Origin: Corynebacterium aurimucosum ATCC 700975
GTDB lineage: Bacteria > Actinomycetota > Actinomycetes > Mycobacteriales > Mycobacteriaceae
DNA: 64,000 bases
NCBI RefSeq assembly: GCF_000022905.1
Contig: NC_012590.1
Span: forward strand, 2,604,001-2,668,000
Direction: 5' to 3'
Position numbers and translations under genes: made by a program. The notes beneath the pieces are model-generated. The model saw nothing but the letters and a program-made list of their open reading frames with translations. It was not told where the DNA came from and made no database searches. Below are positions 8,428 to 18,753 of the stretch, piece after piece (position 1 is the stretch's first letter; every line of letters starts with the position of its first letter).

Positions 8428-9032
8428 GCCGTGACAGCGGCATCCTCCGAGATGGGCTCGATACCCAGGCGGTTGAGCATGTAGAGCACGCGGGCGCCGA
8501 GGTCATCGGCCAGTTCACGGGTCTCCTCCACGGTTTCCGCCGTGGCGATGTCCCAGATCTTGACATCCTTGCCGGCTTCATCGCGCGGCACCTCGCGGCC
8601 GAGGTAGACAATGAAGTCAGGGATAGTCACCAGACGCAGGTCCTCGACGTAGCGGTCCGGGTGCTCCGCCATGCCGCGCTCCTGGAGCACGTGGGCCATG
8701 TGGGAGTCAGGGTCGTTTTCCGGGTGGGCTACGGCGGCGTCCACCAGCAGCGCGTTACCGGCATACTTCTTCGTCAAAGCCACGGCTGCCTGCGCCAGCG
8801 CATGGTCGGCACCTGCCGAGAAACGCACGTGGATGCGGTGGGTGCCGAAGTGCTCGCGCACCTCGCGCTCCACCATCACGGGAATGAACTCTTCTAAAGT
8901 CGCGCCAGCCTCGTGACGCTCAATGGTGGCATCGAGGAAGGAGTCAATCTCCTGGGCGGTGTACTCGTGGCCATAATCTGCGTGTAAATCCTGGCGCAAC
9001 GTATCGAAACGGCGGGCGTTCGGGGAAGTCAT
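8424..9032 (-). CDS. Arsenate-reductase-like protein with three-helix-bundle domain and no cysteine
   Basis: A 202-residue protein. Residues ~8-60 (FDTLRQDLHADYGHEYTAQE ... EEFIPVMVEREVREHF) resemble the three-helix-bundle dimerization domain found in front of some actinobacterial ArsC proteins. Residues ~65-190 follow the low-molecular-weight phosphatase/ArsC fold, but the CX5R loop is replaced (VRFSAGADHALAQA) and the whole protein contains no Cys, so arsenate reductase or phosphatase chemistry is excluded. It may be a regulatory or structural pseudo-enzyme of the glfT2/glf cluster. Start: ATG at 9032 after GTGAG; upstream frame is ignored. Its last ~50 codons are duplicated at 7089-7245. 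Confidence 0.7.
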   Translation of the reverse strand: MTSPNARRFDTLRQDLHADYGHEYTAQEIDSFLDATIERHEAGATLEEFIPVMVEREVREHFGTHRIHVRFSAGADHALAQAAVALTKKYAGNALLVDAAVAHPENDPDSHMAHVLQERGMAEHPDRYVEDLRLVTIPDFIVYLGREVPRDEAGKDVKIWDIATAETVEETRELADDLGARVLYMLNRLGIEPISEDAAVTA

Positions 9033-9108
9033 CTCTAAACTCACTTTCTGTTCGCCTATTGTTAACCTACTGTTAACCTTAAGTGATTGTTGGCCAGACC
9101 ACAAGTTT

Positions 9109-9321
9109 TTATTTTCTTTGGTCTAGTTCCGCACGCTGGCAAAACGTCCCCCATAAACGGCCAAAGGCCCGCCGGGTGTTCCGGCAGGCCTTCTTGGATT
9201 GTTCCTTCTTCTTATCGGGAATGCGCGTTGCGCGACTGCGCAGCTTGAGGTGTTCCTCGAGCCGCTCCGGGGACATCTTCCACATGCTGCGGTCTGCGCG
9301 CTTCTTCTTGCGCTGCGCCAT
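9109..9321 (-). CDS. Small basic protein of unknown function
   Basis: 70 residues, very rich in Lys and Arg (AQRKKKRADRSMWKMSPERL). The start ATG at 9321 has a near-perfect ribosome site (GGAGGTGA, six bases upstream), so it is a real gene despite its size. It lies between glf and the arsenate-reductase-like gene on the same strand. No membrane segment. Charge suggests nucleic-acid or polyanion binding, but this is only inference. Confidence 0.7.
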   Translation of the reverse strand: MAQRKKKRADRSMWKMSPERLEEHLKLRSRATRIPDKKKEQSKKACRNTRRAFGRLWGTFCQRAELDQRK

Positions 9322-9402
9322 GCCGTCACCTCCTTTCATCGAGGTGTTTCAGCATAGCGCGCCACGCTGCGCTACCGGGAGCGGCCGGGCCAGCGCCGTG
9401 GC

Positions 9403-10710
<1,308 letters not shown>

Positions 10711-10768
10711 TTAGTTAACTTTTTGCGCTCCTCTTAACCTTGTGGCGCACACCATCCTAGGAGTAACA

Positions 10769-12709
10769 GTGCACCTCAAACGTCGTCTTGTTCCCGCGAA
10801 ATCGACGTGGTCTACGCCGGTTATCACTACGGTCACCTCGATCGCTGTAGTTGCTGCCGCAGCCGTGGGCGGCCAAACCCTTATCCACACCCAGGAAGCG
10901 GGCAGCGGGCCCATCGAAGTGAGCTCGGCCTCCGAATCCTTCGGATCTGGCGAAACGGTCGTGGTGGATGACCCGGCCATCGCCGCCCAAGGCGAGGGCG
11001 AAGGCCCGCGCGCCGTCAAGCAATTCCACCGCGATGAGACCTTCTCCTCTTTTGCCGTGACTTGGAAGGGCGCGCGCGATGTCGCTGCCTTCGTCCGCGC
11101 CAAGCAGCCAGACGGGTCCTGGTCCGAGTGGTACGACATGGACTCAATGTCCTACAACAACGATGATCCGAACGCCACGAACGGCACCGAGCTCATCTTC
11201 GTGGGCGATACCAACGACGTGCAGGTCTCCATCAACAATGTGGATCTGGTAACCGGGTCGAATCTGGACGAAGAGTTCACCGAAACCCCCGTTGAGGACG
11301 CCGCGCTCGACGACGCCTCCTTCAACGTCGGCGACATCGCCCCCGTCGCCGAGACCGAAGAACTTCCCGTCAATAGCGACGTGGAAGGCCTGGAGGCTGT
11401 CTTCATGGACGGCAACGCCCAGGAGGGCGAGGTCATTGAGCCGACCGCTGAGACCGACGGTATGCCGCGCGTGGTCTCGCGCGCCGGCTGGGGCGCGAAT
11501 GAGAATATCCGCTGTAAGGGCGCCGACTACGACGACGGTGTGAAGGCCATTGCGCTGCACCACACCGCGGGCTCCAATAACTACACCCGCGCGCAGGCGG
11601 CCGCGCAGGTGCGCGCCGCGTACAAGTACCACGCCCAGAACCTGGGATGGTGCGATATCGGATACAACGCGCTGGTCGATAAGTACGGCACCATCTACGA
11701 GGGCCGCTACGGCGGGCTCGACAAGGCAGTACAGGGAGCTCACATCGGTGGCTTCAACCGGAATACGTGGGGTATTTCCATGATCGGCAACTATGAGACG
11801 GCTCAGCCGACGGAAGCCTTGCTGGAGTCCGTCACCGACCTGGCTGGCTGGAAGGGCGCGATTTCCGGTGTTGATCCGACATCTCGCGTCTCCCTGCGCT
11901 CGGAGGGCTTCAATGGCTCGCGCTACCCGGCTGGCACCTCTGCCCCGGTCTATGGCCTCTTCGGGCACAGCGATGTTCACTTCACTGCCTGCCCGGGGCG
12001 CTACACCATCGCCCAGTGGCCGAAGATCCGCGAGGCAGCGCACAAGAAGTACCGCTCCATCAAGTCGGGCGCGTCGGGCTCGACGTCAACGGACTGGGGC
12101 AGCGGCAATACCTCTACCCCAGACTCCTCTGGCTCTGCGCCGAAAAACAATGCGCCGTCTGCTCCCGCACCGGCTGCCCCGGCACAGGAGGCAACGTCCT
12201 CGCTGGGCGATACTGAAATCCCGATGAGCACCGTCACCGCACTAGTCGGCCTGGCTGGCACGCTCTTCGCCATCATGTATGCCCGCTCGGACCAGCAGAT
12301 TGACACGGATAAGACGGTCAATGGGCTGCCGGTGGAGCAAATTCCTGGCATCGTGACCAAGGTGTTGTCCCTGAGCAAGAACGAGGGTTTGAAGGAAACG
12401 TGGACGGCAGTCCTTAACGCCTTCGGACCAGCGCTGGGCCTGGCTGTTGGCGGTCCGGATGAGTCCGCCGGCATCATCTACCAGCTCTTCCAGAACGGCG
12501 TCGTGCTGAGCTCCGAGGACACCGGTACGCACGCTCTGGTGGGACGCATCGCCAAGGAATGGGCATCCGGCGACAACTCGGCAACGCTCGGCTTGCCGAC
12601 GTCCGACGAAGTCCCCACCGGCCTCGGCAAGGAAGTCCGCGTGCAGTTCCAGGGCGGATCCATTGTCTACAACCCGGAGACTGAGCAGATTCAGGTCTTC
12701 ACGGACTAA
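10769..12709 (+). CDS. N-acetylmuramoyl-L-alanine amidase (PGRP/amidase_2) with C-terminal LGFP repeat
   Basis: A 646-residue exported peptidoglycan hydrolase. Start is GTG at 10769, six bases after AGGAG. Residues ~9-32 are a signal anchor. An acidic region (~40-230) precedes the PGRP domain (~233-425): VSRAGWGANENIRCKGADYD, the zinc ligand region ALHHTAGSNNYT, and the second site GHSDVHFTACPG. The Tyr/Lys catalytic area is within WCDIGYNALVDKYGTIYEGR. A Ser/Pro/Ala-rich linker (to ~480), a second hydrophobic stretch (TVTALVGLAGTLFAIMYA, ~485-503) and a tail with at least one LGFP-type repeat (TLGLPTSDEVPTGLGKEVRV) follow. LGFP repeats occur in corynebacterial envelope proteins and are thought to bind the wall. 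The mid-protein helix is unusual for a secreted enzyme. Confidence 0.92.
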   Translation: MHLKRRLVPAKSTWSTPVITTVTSIAVVAAAAVGGQTLIHTQEAGSGPIEVSSASESFGSGETVVVDDPAIAAQGEGEGPRAVKQFHRDETFSSFAVTWKGARDVAAFVRAKQPDGSWSEWYDMDSMSYNNDDPNATNGTELIFVGDTNDVQVSINNVDLVTGSNLDEEFTETPVEDAALDDASFNVGDIAPVAETEELPVNSDVEGLEAVFMDGNAQEGEVIEPTAETDGMPRVVSRAGWGANENIRCKGADYDDGVKAIALHHTAGSNNYTRAQAAAQVRAAYKYHAQNLGWCDIGYNALVDKYGTIYEGRYGGLDKAVQGAHIGGFNRNTWGISMIGNYETAQPTEALLESVTDLAGWKGAISGVDPTSRVSLRSEGFNGSRYPAGTSAPVYGLFGHSDVHFTACPGRYTIAQWPKIREAAHKKYRSIKSGASGSTSTDWGSGNTSTPDSSGSAPKNNAPSAPAPAAPAQEATSSLGDTEIPMSTVTALVGLAGTLFAIMYARSDQQIDTDKTVNGLPVEQIPGIVTKVLSLSKNEGLKETWTAVLNAFGPALGLAVGGPDESAGIIYQLFQNGVVLSSEDTGTHALVGRIAKEWASGDNSATLGLPTSDEVPTGLGKEVRVQFQGGSIVYNPETEQIQVFTD

Positions 12710-12757
12710 TCCCAGCCGCACCGTGTGTACGTGCAGGTCTGTGGGATCGCCAATGTA

Positions 12758-12782
12758 GCGGGAGCCACCGGGTGGCTTCCGC
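12758..12782. terminator. Hairpin between the convergent amidase and HNH genes
   Basis: GCGGGAGCCAC (12758-12768) pairs with GTGGCTTCCGC (12772-12782) with one mismatch and a three-base loop. The following plus-strand sequence is moderately T/G-rich. Probably terminates the amidase transcript; no strong T-run. Confidence 0.55.
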
Positions 12783-12807
12783 TTCGGCGTGTGTTTGGGA
12801 TTGGGGT

Positions 12808-13902
12808 TTAGGTATCCGGCGGTACTGGTAAGTCCCCGTTGGCCTGCTGCTTCAATGCTGCTTGTGCTGCTTGGTATGCCGGCTGGGAAGTAATCGGCTC
12901 CGCCCAGGGTGGCACATAATCCACCCCGCCCCGCAACCTAAAGACATAACCCGCACCAGTCGGCTTATCCGGATCATCGTCATTAATGCCATTGTGATAA
13001 GCACACAACATCGTCAAATTCGGCGGATCCGTCGCACCACCAGCCTGCCACGGCACCAAATGATGCACCTGACAATAATCCGCCGGCTTATTACAACCTT
13101 CACGCGCACACGTCGGATGCTCCGCACTGGCCATTACCCGCTGCTCAAACCCCGCCAAACGCCGCACCCGATGCAACCACACCGGCCCAACCGTGGGATG
13201 CACCAACGTCACATACCCAACCTCGGCAAATTTATAGGTCACAAACTCCCGACCAGTCATCCGCCCACCATTAGTCAGCACAAGCTCAATATCATCCCCC
13301 TCACCCCGCACAATCCGATCCAACTCATCCAAAGTGACCACCACATTGGTCGCTACCGCAGGCTTAGTGCCCCCATGCGACTGTTCAAAGAACACCCGGC
13401 CTGCCGCATCCAACAAATCAGCCGGATTAATCGACTCCAAAGTCCCGCGCATCTCACTAATGCGCAAGGCTGAATCAGTAATCGTCAACGAATGCGGCCC
13501 CGCCTTCCGATACGTCAGCCGCACCCCCGGTTCAGGCACCCGCCGCGGCTGCAACTGCTTCAAGCGGTCCTTCGCCACCTTCGGGATACGGTCTGCCGGA
13601 GTCCCCGCCAACCTGACACGCAAATTCCACGCATCCAACTCTTTTTTCACCCTGGCGGTATACGACTCAATCAAACTCAACGTCGCCACATCATGCCTTT
13701 GAGCAACCGCAGCCGCACGTGCTTGCCGCTGCTTGCCTGTAAAACGCGTCGGCCCGAAATACGCCCCATGCAACCCGGCCAACTCCACAGCATCAGCCAA
13801 CGAGGCACCACGCGCGCGTAAATCATCCACACTGCCCACCGCAAGCCCCACAAGATCCAACCCCGAACTGCGGTAGGAGAAATAAGTCTCCAAATCCCCC
13901 AT
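12808..13902 (-). CDS. HNH endonuclease-domain protein of the 13E12/DUF222 repeat family
   Basis: 364 residues. The N-terminal two thirds resembles the DUF222-like part of the mycobacterial/corynebacterial 13E12 family (GDLETYFSYRSSGLDLVGLA, GARGASLADAVELAGLHG). The C-terminal HNH domain is CAREGCNKPADYCQVHHLVP, then WQAGGATDPPNLTMLCAYHN, with the Cys zinc ligands and both His in place. These genes are multi-copy and often mobile; the cellular role is not established. The IS3 element sits 13 bp upstream of the ATG, so the native promoter and ribosome site have been replaced and the gene may be silent or driven from the IS. Confidence 0.85.
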   Translation of the reverse strand: MGDLETYFSYRSSGLDLVGLAVGSVDDLRARGASLADAVELAGLHGAYFGPTRFTGKQRQARAAAVAQRHDVATLSLIESYTARVKKELDAWNLRVRLAGTPADRIPKVAKDRLKQLQPRRVPEPGVRLTYRKAGPHSLTITDSALRISEMRGTLESINPADLLDAAGRVFFEQSHGGTKPAVATNVVVTLDELDRIVRGEGDDIELVLTNGGRMTGREFVTYKFAEVGYVTLVHPTVGPVWLHRVRRLAGFEQRVMASAEHPTCAREGCNKPADYCQVHHLVPWQAGGATDPPNLTMLCAYHNGINDDDPDKPTGAGYVFRLRGGVDYVPPWAEPITSQPAYQAAQAALKQQANGDLPVPPDT

Positions 13903-13982
13903 GCGACAAAGGACCTGACCCCTGTTTGGTAGACACCTGATATCCAGCCCGGTTGGGTTGGGAAGAAAGGTAATCTACCACC

Positions 13983-14282
13983 ATGCCTAGGTACTCCGAA
14001 CAGTTCAAACGTGATGCTGTGGCCCTCTACGAAAACAATGAGGACCTCTCACTTCACGCGGCTTCAGCAGAGCTTGGAGTCAATCGCTCCTCACTTTATT
14101 CCTGGCTTAAGCAGTACGGCACTGGCAAACGTGCCCGCACGAAGACCATGCGTGACAAGGCTCAGGCGACGACTGATTCTGAGCGGATCCGCCAGCTAGA
14201 AAAAGAAAACGCAAAGCTGCGCGAAGAACGCGACATCCTGCGCAAGGCCGCGAAATATTTTGCCGAAGAGACACGCTGGTGA
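13983..14282 (+). CDS. IS3-family transposase OrfA (helix-turn-helix)
   Basis: 99 residues. PRYSEQFKRDAVALYENNED begins the typical HTH, with LHAASAELGVNRSSLYSWLK as recognition region. The end is a leucine-zipper-like coiled coil (RIRQLEKENAKLREERDILR, then KAAKYFAEETRW), which in IS3 elements mediates multimerization. ATG at 13983 lies 67 bp inside the left end. The stop TGA (14280-14282) overlaps the GTG that would begin the orfB reading frame one base back, as expected for -1 frameshifting. Confidence 0.92.
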   Translation: MPRYSEQFKRDAVALYENNEDLSLHAASAELGVNRSSLYSWLKQYGTGKRARTKTMRDKAQATTDSERIRQLEKENAKLREERDILRKAAKYFAEETRW

Positions 14283-14294
14283 TCCGCTTCCAGT

Positions 14295-15176
14295 TTGTCG
14301 ATGACCACCGAACCGAATACTCGGCTCACACGGATGTGCCACGTGTTAAAGCTCAATCGCTCCTCGTTCTACAAATGGGTCAACACCCGCCAAGAACGCA
14401 GGTTAAAGACGTGTTCTGATGCCCTTATTGGTGCGAGAATCAAGACCATCTTCGATAATGAGCACGGGCTTTATGGTGCTAAACGCATTGCTGCAAGCCT
14501 CAACGACGATACGGGCTTTCCTCCGATCAATCACAAGAAGGTCGCACGCATCATGAAATCCATGGGGCTGAAAGGCTTTACTAAACGGCGTCGATGTATC
14601 ACCACCAGGCGCAAGCCTGGCCGTCGAGTCATGCCAGATTTAGTAGGCCGCAGATTCACCGCTGACAGGCCGAACCAGGTCTATGTAGGCGATATCACCT
14701 ACCTGCCGTGTAAGGGCGGCAAGAACATGTACCTGGCCACGGTCGTCGACGTCTACTCGCGCAAACTTGTCGGACATGCACTCGCAGATCACATGCGGGT
14801 ATCGCTGGTTATCGAAGCTTTATCTCATGCAAGGAAAGTCCGTGGAAGCCTTAAAGGGGCAATTTTCCATTCTGATCATGGCAGTGTGTACACCTCACAA
14901 GCATTTAGGGACCACTGCACCCAGCTTGGTGTTCGCCAATCCATGGGCGCGGTGGGAACGAGTGCTGATAATGCCTTGGCAGAATCGTTTAACGCCACTT
15001 TAAAGCGTGAAGTTCTGCGTGATCGGAAAGTCTTTGACAGCCCAATCAGCTGTCGCCAAGAAGTCTTTCGATGGTGCATGCGCTACAACACGCGCAGACG
15101 ACACTCCTGGTGCAATCTTCTAGCCCCCGATGACTTCGAAGCACTCACATCAGCTACACTGACCCAAGCAGCATAG
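14295..15176 (+). pseudogene. IS3-family transposase OrfB (DDE), probably frameshifted near its start
   Basis: The integrase core is complete: YVGDITYLP (D), FHSDHGSVYTS (D), NALAESFNATLKRE (E). The HTH_21-like part is TIFDNEHGLYGAKRIAASLN. However, the normal orfB N-terminus (VIRFQFVDDHRTEYS) is in the -1 frame starting at GTG 14279. It has to switch frames around 14322-14332 to continue as MCHVLKLNRSSFYKW. The upstream frame stops soon after. One extra base there would explain this. The remaining frame is the same as orfA but is separated from it by the TGA. Initiation at TTG 14295 could still give a shortened protein. Confidence 0.8.
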
Positions 15177-15322
15177 CTAACCCCCGACGTGTCTACTTTC
15201 CGGGGGTCAGGCCCACACCACCACCCACCCCGCAACCGGAGACAGAAAACTCTTAGGCTCCGCTATAAACAGGGCAGGTAGCGCGGGGTTTCACGGCTAC
15301 AGCGCGGCGGAGCACAGCAGTG

Positions 15323-16168
15323 CTAGAACCAGCGCTCAAGAACCTTTGCCACACCCGCCTGGTGGTGCGCTACCGTCACCGCATCAGCGGCAGCCACGAC
15401 GTCCGGATGTGCGTTCTCCATGGCCACACCGCACCCGGCCCACTCAAGCATCTCGATATCGTTGGGCATATCGCCAAAAGCGATGATCTCCTCGCGGGCG
15501 ATACCGTGGTGCTCGGCCAGCCACTTAATTCCGCGGCGCTTCGTCACGTTGGGGGCCGCCACCTCGAGGATTCCCTCGGACATCGAGTAAGTCACGTGGG
15601 CAAGCTCGGGATCGATGTGGGGAGCAATGAGCCCGTAGAGCTCCGGCGCGGAGAACGCCGTATTGCGAATTAGGAGCTTGACCGCCGGTCGGGACACCAA
15701 CTCCCCCACGCTAACCAGCCCGAAGCCTTCAAAGAGCGCATTCTCCGAATAGTGCGACTCCACTACGAAGAGTTCCTCAACCGGATCCATGACCGAGCCT
15801 CCCGCGCGCTCCGCGCCAAAGCCAACACCACCATGAGGTTCCAGAACCTTCGTGGCTACCTCCACGGTTTCCGCGAGGGCCTCGGGCGAGAGCTCGTGGG
15901 CCGAGAGCACGCGGTCCTCCGCCGAGTCATAAATCACCGCGCCGTTTGAGGTCACGCAGACGGGTCGCACAGTCAGTTGTTCAAGCACGGGCATGATCCA
16001 GCGGAAGGGCCGGCCAGTTGCCAGCGCAAACTCGCTGCCCGCGGCGACCGCGCGGGCCACAGCTTCGCGGTTTCGCCTGGGCACCCGGTGGTTTCGATCC
16101 AACAAGGTGCCATCGATATCGCTAATGATGAGGCGCGGAGCGCGGTCCGAAAATACGTCACTGGCCAT
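15323..16168 (-). CDS. HAD-superfamily phosphatase, Cof/HAD-IIB type
   Basis: 281 residues, cytosolic. Motif I is LIISDIDGTLLD with both catalytic Asp; motif II is FALATGRPF; Lys of motif III lies in APNVTKRRGIKWL; motif IV is IIAFGDMPNDIEMLEWAG. The C2 cap lies between. Such enzymes dephosphorylate small sugar or nucleotide phosphates; the substrate is not predictable. It sits after the glp operon on the same strand. The acyltransferase at 20809 carries a degenerate copy of the same kind of domain. In mycobacteria and C. glutamicum HAD and PlsC genes are also close together near serS. Confidence 0.9.
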   Translation of the reverse strand: MASDVFSDRAPRLIISDIDGTLLDRNHRVPRRNREAVARAVAAGSEFALATGRPFRWIMPVLEQLTVRPVCVTSNGAVIYDSAEDRVLSAHELSPEALAETVEVATKVLEPHGGVGFGAERAGGSVMDPVEELFVVESHYSENALFEGFGLVSVGELVSRPAVKLLIRNTAFSAPELYGLIAPHIDPELAHVTYSMSEGILEVAAPNVTKRRGIKWLAEHHGIAREEIIAFGDMPNDIEMLEWAGCGVAMENAHPDVVAAADAVTVAHHQAGVAKVLERWF

Positions 16169-16357
16169 AGCCCTGAGTCTACGTCAGAGCGATGCACACG
16201 AGGGCGCGCCCGCAACGCTGGTGGCCACAACAACGTCCACTGCAGCGTTGGCTCCCCACCACCGTGCCGCAGCCTGCCACGCGCACAACGACGAAGGCGG
16301 CCGCCACGAGAATGCTCGTGACAGCCGCGCCTGCGTGCGAAGGTTCCTGCTTAGCCC

Positions 16358-17905
16358 TTAAGCGATAACGTCGTCATCGTCCACGTCTTCCCAGTTCAGG
16401 GAACGCTTGATGGCGCGCTTCCAATCGCGGTAGAGAGCCTCAACTTCTTCCTTCTCACGCTGCGGCTTCCACACCTTGAAATCACCCTGCTGGGCGCCCA
16501 GCACGCTGAGGTCATCCCAGAAACCGGAGTCCAGACCGGCTGCGAAGGCCGCGCCGGTGGCGGTGGTCTCCACGTTCTTCGGGCGGTGCACCTCCACACC
16601 GAGCATATCTGCTTGGAACTGCATGAGCAGCTCGTTCATGGTCATACCGCCGTCGACACGCAGCTCGGTGATCTCCACGCCGGAATCAGCGATCATGGCA
16701 TCGGCGACGTCGCGAGTCTGGTACGCGGTGGACTCGAGGACGGCGCGCGCTAGGTGCTTGCGGTTGGCGTAGCGGGTCAGGCCCACGATGACACCGCGGG
16801 CATCCGGGCGCCAGTACGGAGCGAAGAGCCCCGAGAAGGCCGGCACGATGTAGACGCCACCGTTGTCCTTGACCTCGCGCGCCAGGTTCTCAATGGACGC
16901 GGAGTTCGGAATGAGCTGCAGATTATCGCGCAGCCACTGCACCAGAGAACCACCCATCGAGACGGAACCCTCGAGCGCGTAGACCGGACGCTCGCCCTCG
17001 CGCTGGAAGCACACAGTGGTCAACAGGCCGTTCTCAGAGAACTTCGGGGTGGTACCGGTGTTGAGCAGGAGGAACAGGCCGGTGCCGTAGGTGTTCTTAG
17101 CGGACCCCGGGCGGAAGCAACCCTGGCCGAACATGGCGGCCTGCTGGTCACCCAGGATGGCACGAATCGGCACACCGGACAGGGAACCGCGCTCACGGAC
17201 GGTACGGAAGTCACCCAGAGAGGGACGAATCTCCGGCAGCATGGAAGTGGGGATACCCATCTCCTTGCACAGTTCCTCATCCCACTCGAGCTTCTCGATG
17301 TCCATGAGCAAGGTGCGCGAGGCATTGGTGACGTCCGTGGCGTGCAGGGCCTCTTGGCCGTTGTCGCCGTCAGCGCCGCCGGTGAGGTTCCACAGCAGCC
17401 AAGTATCGATGGTGCCGAAGAGCAGCTCGCCCTTCTCCGCACGCTCGCGGGCACCCTCGACGTTATCGAGGATCCACTTCACCTTGGGGCCAGCCGGGTA
17501 GGAGTTGATGATGAGGCCGGTGCGGCGACGCCACTTGTCCGCACCTTCATCACCAGCGAGTTCCTTACAAATATCGGTGGTACGGGTGTCCTGCCACACG
17601 ATAGCGTTGTACACCGGCTTACCCGTGTTCTTGTCCCACACGACGGTGGTCTCGCGCTGGTTAGTGATGCCAAGTGCGGCAATGTCTTCGACGTTAATGT
17701 CGCCATTCGCCAAAGCCTCACCCACCGCGCGGCGGGTGTTGCTCCAGATTTCCTCCGGGTCATGCTCGACCCAGCCCTTCTCCGGGAAAATCTGCTCATG
17801 CTCGAGCTGGCCGACGGACACCTGCTCACCGTCGTGGTTGAAAATGATGCAGCGGGTAGACGTGGTTCCCTGATCAATCGCTGCAACGTAGCTCTTGGTA
17901 GTCAT
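16358..17905 (-). CDS. glpK: Glycerol kinase
   Basis: 515 residues of the FGGY sugar-kinase family; phosphorylates glycerol to sn-glycerol-3-phosphate with ATP. The N-terminal phosphate loop is [19 protein letters not shown]. Further signatures are [27 protein letters not shown] and the C-terminal [20 protein letters not shown]. It is 36 bases downstream of glpF and is last in glpD-glpF-glpK. Substrate residues around the conserved Arg-Glu of NQRETT are intact. Length is normal. Confidence 0.97.
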   Translation of the reverse strand: MTTKSYVAAIDQGTTSTRCIIFNHDGEQVSVGQLEHEQIFPEKGWVEHDPEEIWSNTRRAVGEALANGDINVEDIAALGITNQRETTVVWDKNTGKPVYNAIVWQDTRTTDICKELAGDEGADKWRRRTGLIINSYPAGPKVKWILDNVEGARERAEKGELLFGTIDTWLLWNLTGGADGDNGQEALHATDVTNASRTLLMDIEKLEWDEELCKEMGIPTSMLPEIRPSLGDFRTVRERGSLSGVPIRAILGDQQAAMFGQGCFRPGSAKNTYGTGLFLLLNTGTTPKFSENGLLTTVCFQREGERPVYALEGSVSMGGSLVQWLRDNLQLIPNSASIENLAREVKDNGGVYIVPAFSGLFAPYWRPDARGVIVGLTRYANRKHLARAVLESTAYQTRDVADAMIADSGVEITELRVDGGMTMNELLMQFQADMLGVEVHRPKNVETTATGAAFAAGLDSGFWDDLSVLGAQQGDFKVWKPQREKEEVEALYRDWKRAIKRSLNWEDVDDDDVIA

Positions 17906-17941
17906 TGTGTTCTCCGTTTCTGAGTAGTGAGGTCTGATTTT

Positions 17942-18679
17942 TTAGAGAGCCATAGACAGCAGACCAACGGCGACGGCCGCGAGGGTCGGTGCAACCACCG
18001 GAACCCATGCATAACCCCAGTTGGCGCTGCCCTTGTCCTTGATGGGGAGGATGAAGGCGTACATGATGCGGGGGCCAAGGTCACGGACCGGGTTGATCGC
18101 ATAACCAGTGGCAGTACCGAGGGAGAGACCTACGGACACGACGACGAACGCGACGGCGAAGTACTTCAGCGGGCCCAATTCGCCGCCAGCCGGGCCGAAG
18201 GCGATGAACATGAGCAACACGCAGGTAGCGATGAACTCGGTGACTGCGTTCCAACCGTTGTTCGGGTGCGCCGGGGCGGTAAAGAAGATGCCCCCGGTGT
18301 TCTTGTTGGCGCCGGTGACGTTGCCGGCTTCGTCGAGGTTATTGGCGTCGAAAAGCTGCTTAAAGGTAGCCCAGGCAAGGAATGCACCAAGCATCGCGCC
18401 GAGGATTTGTCCCAGCAGGTAGTAGGGCACGAGGCTCCATTCGAGCGAGCCGTTCACGGCCAGCATGATGGTGACCGCCGGGTTGAGGTGGCCGCCGGAG
18501 GGGTCGGCGACACTAGCGCCGATGAAGACCGCAAGGCCCCAGCCCATAGCGATGACGATCCAGTCCGAACCGCGCGCGCCTGAGGTGCGGAGGTTCACAA
18601 CGGCACATACGCCGTTGCCGAGCAGGAGCAGCAGCGCAGTGCCGATGAACTCCCACAGGAATGCATCCATTCCGGTCAT
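17942..18679 (-). CDS. glpF: Glycerol uptake facilitator (aquaglyceroporin)
   Basis: 245-residue MIP channel with six membrane helices. The two pore half-helix motifs are GGHLNPAVTIML and GYAINPVRDLGPRI; the second reads NPV rather than NPA, but the Arg and Asp typical of glycerol facilitators are kept (NPxRD). Start ATG 18679 follows AAAGGA. An inserted loop (~residues 110-145, NNLDEAGNVTGANKNTGGIF) is as expected for GlpF. It lies between glpD and glpK, so glycerol import, phosphorylation and oxidation are encoded together. Confidence 0.95.
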   Translation of the reverse strand: MTGMDAFLWEFIGTALLLLLGNGVCAVVNLRTSGARGSDWIVIAMGWGLAVFIGASVADPSGGHLNPAVTIMLAVNGSLEWSLVPYYLLGQILGAMLGAFLAWATFKQLFDANNLDEAGNVTGANKNTGGIFFTAPAHPNNGWNAVTEFIATCVLLMFIAFGPAGGELGPLKYFAVAFVVVSVGLSLGTATGYAINPVRDLGPRIMYAFILPIKDKGSANWGYAWVPVVAPTLAAVAVGLLSMAL

Positions 18680-18708
18680 AAGATGTCCTTTCTTATCTGC
18701 CTAGGCCA

Positions 18709-18746
18709 AGGGCCCAGCGAGGGAAAACCACCTCTCGCTGGGCCCT
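18709..18746 (-). terminator. Strong hairpin between glpD and glpF, without T-run
   Basis: AGGGCCCAGCGAG (18709-18721) pairs perfectly with 18734-18746 across a 12-base loop, eight bases after the glpD stop codon. In the minus direction only TTGG follows, so it is more likely a partial terminator or mRNA-stabilising stem that sets different levels of GlpD and GlpFK. Confidence 0.65.
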
Positions 18747-18753
18747 GTGACTT

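Larger units (their letters stand above)
13916..15209 (+). mobile_element. IS3-family insertion sequence
   Basis: About 1294 bp with terminal repeats starting TGACCCC: left end TGACCCCTGTTTGGTAGACA, right end (reverse strand) TGACCCCCGGAAAGTAGACA, matching at 15 of 20 positions. It carries orfA (13983-14282) and the DDE-domain orfB (14295-15176). I could not find a clean 3-5 bp target duplication: flanks are GACC on the left and GGCC on the right. The right end folds into a CCCCCG/CGGGGG hairpin that recurs at 7618-7659. Confidence 0.88.

Noticed and set aside
16170..16357. Open frames between the HAD gene and glpK
   Set aside because: High-GC shadow frames without ribosome sites, mostly overlapping the HAD gene's 5' end; I see no gene here.
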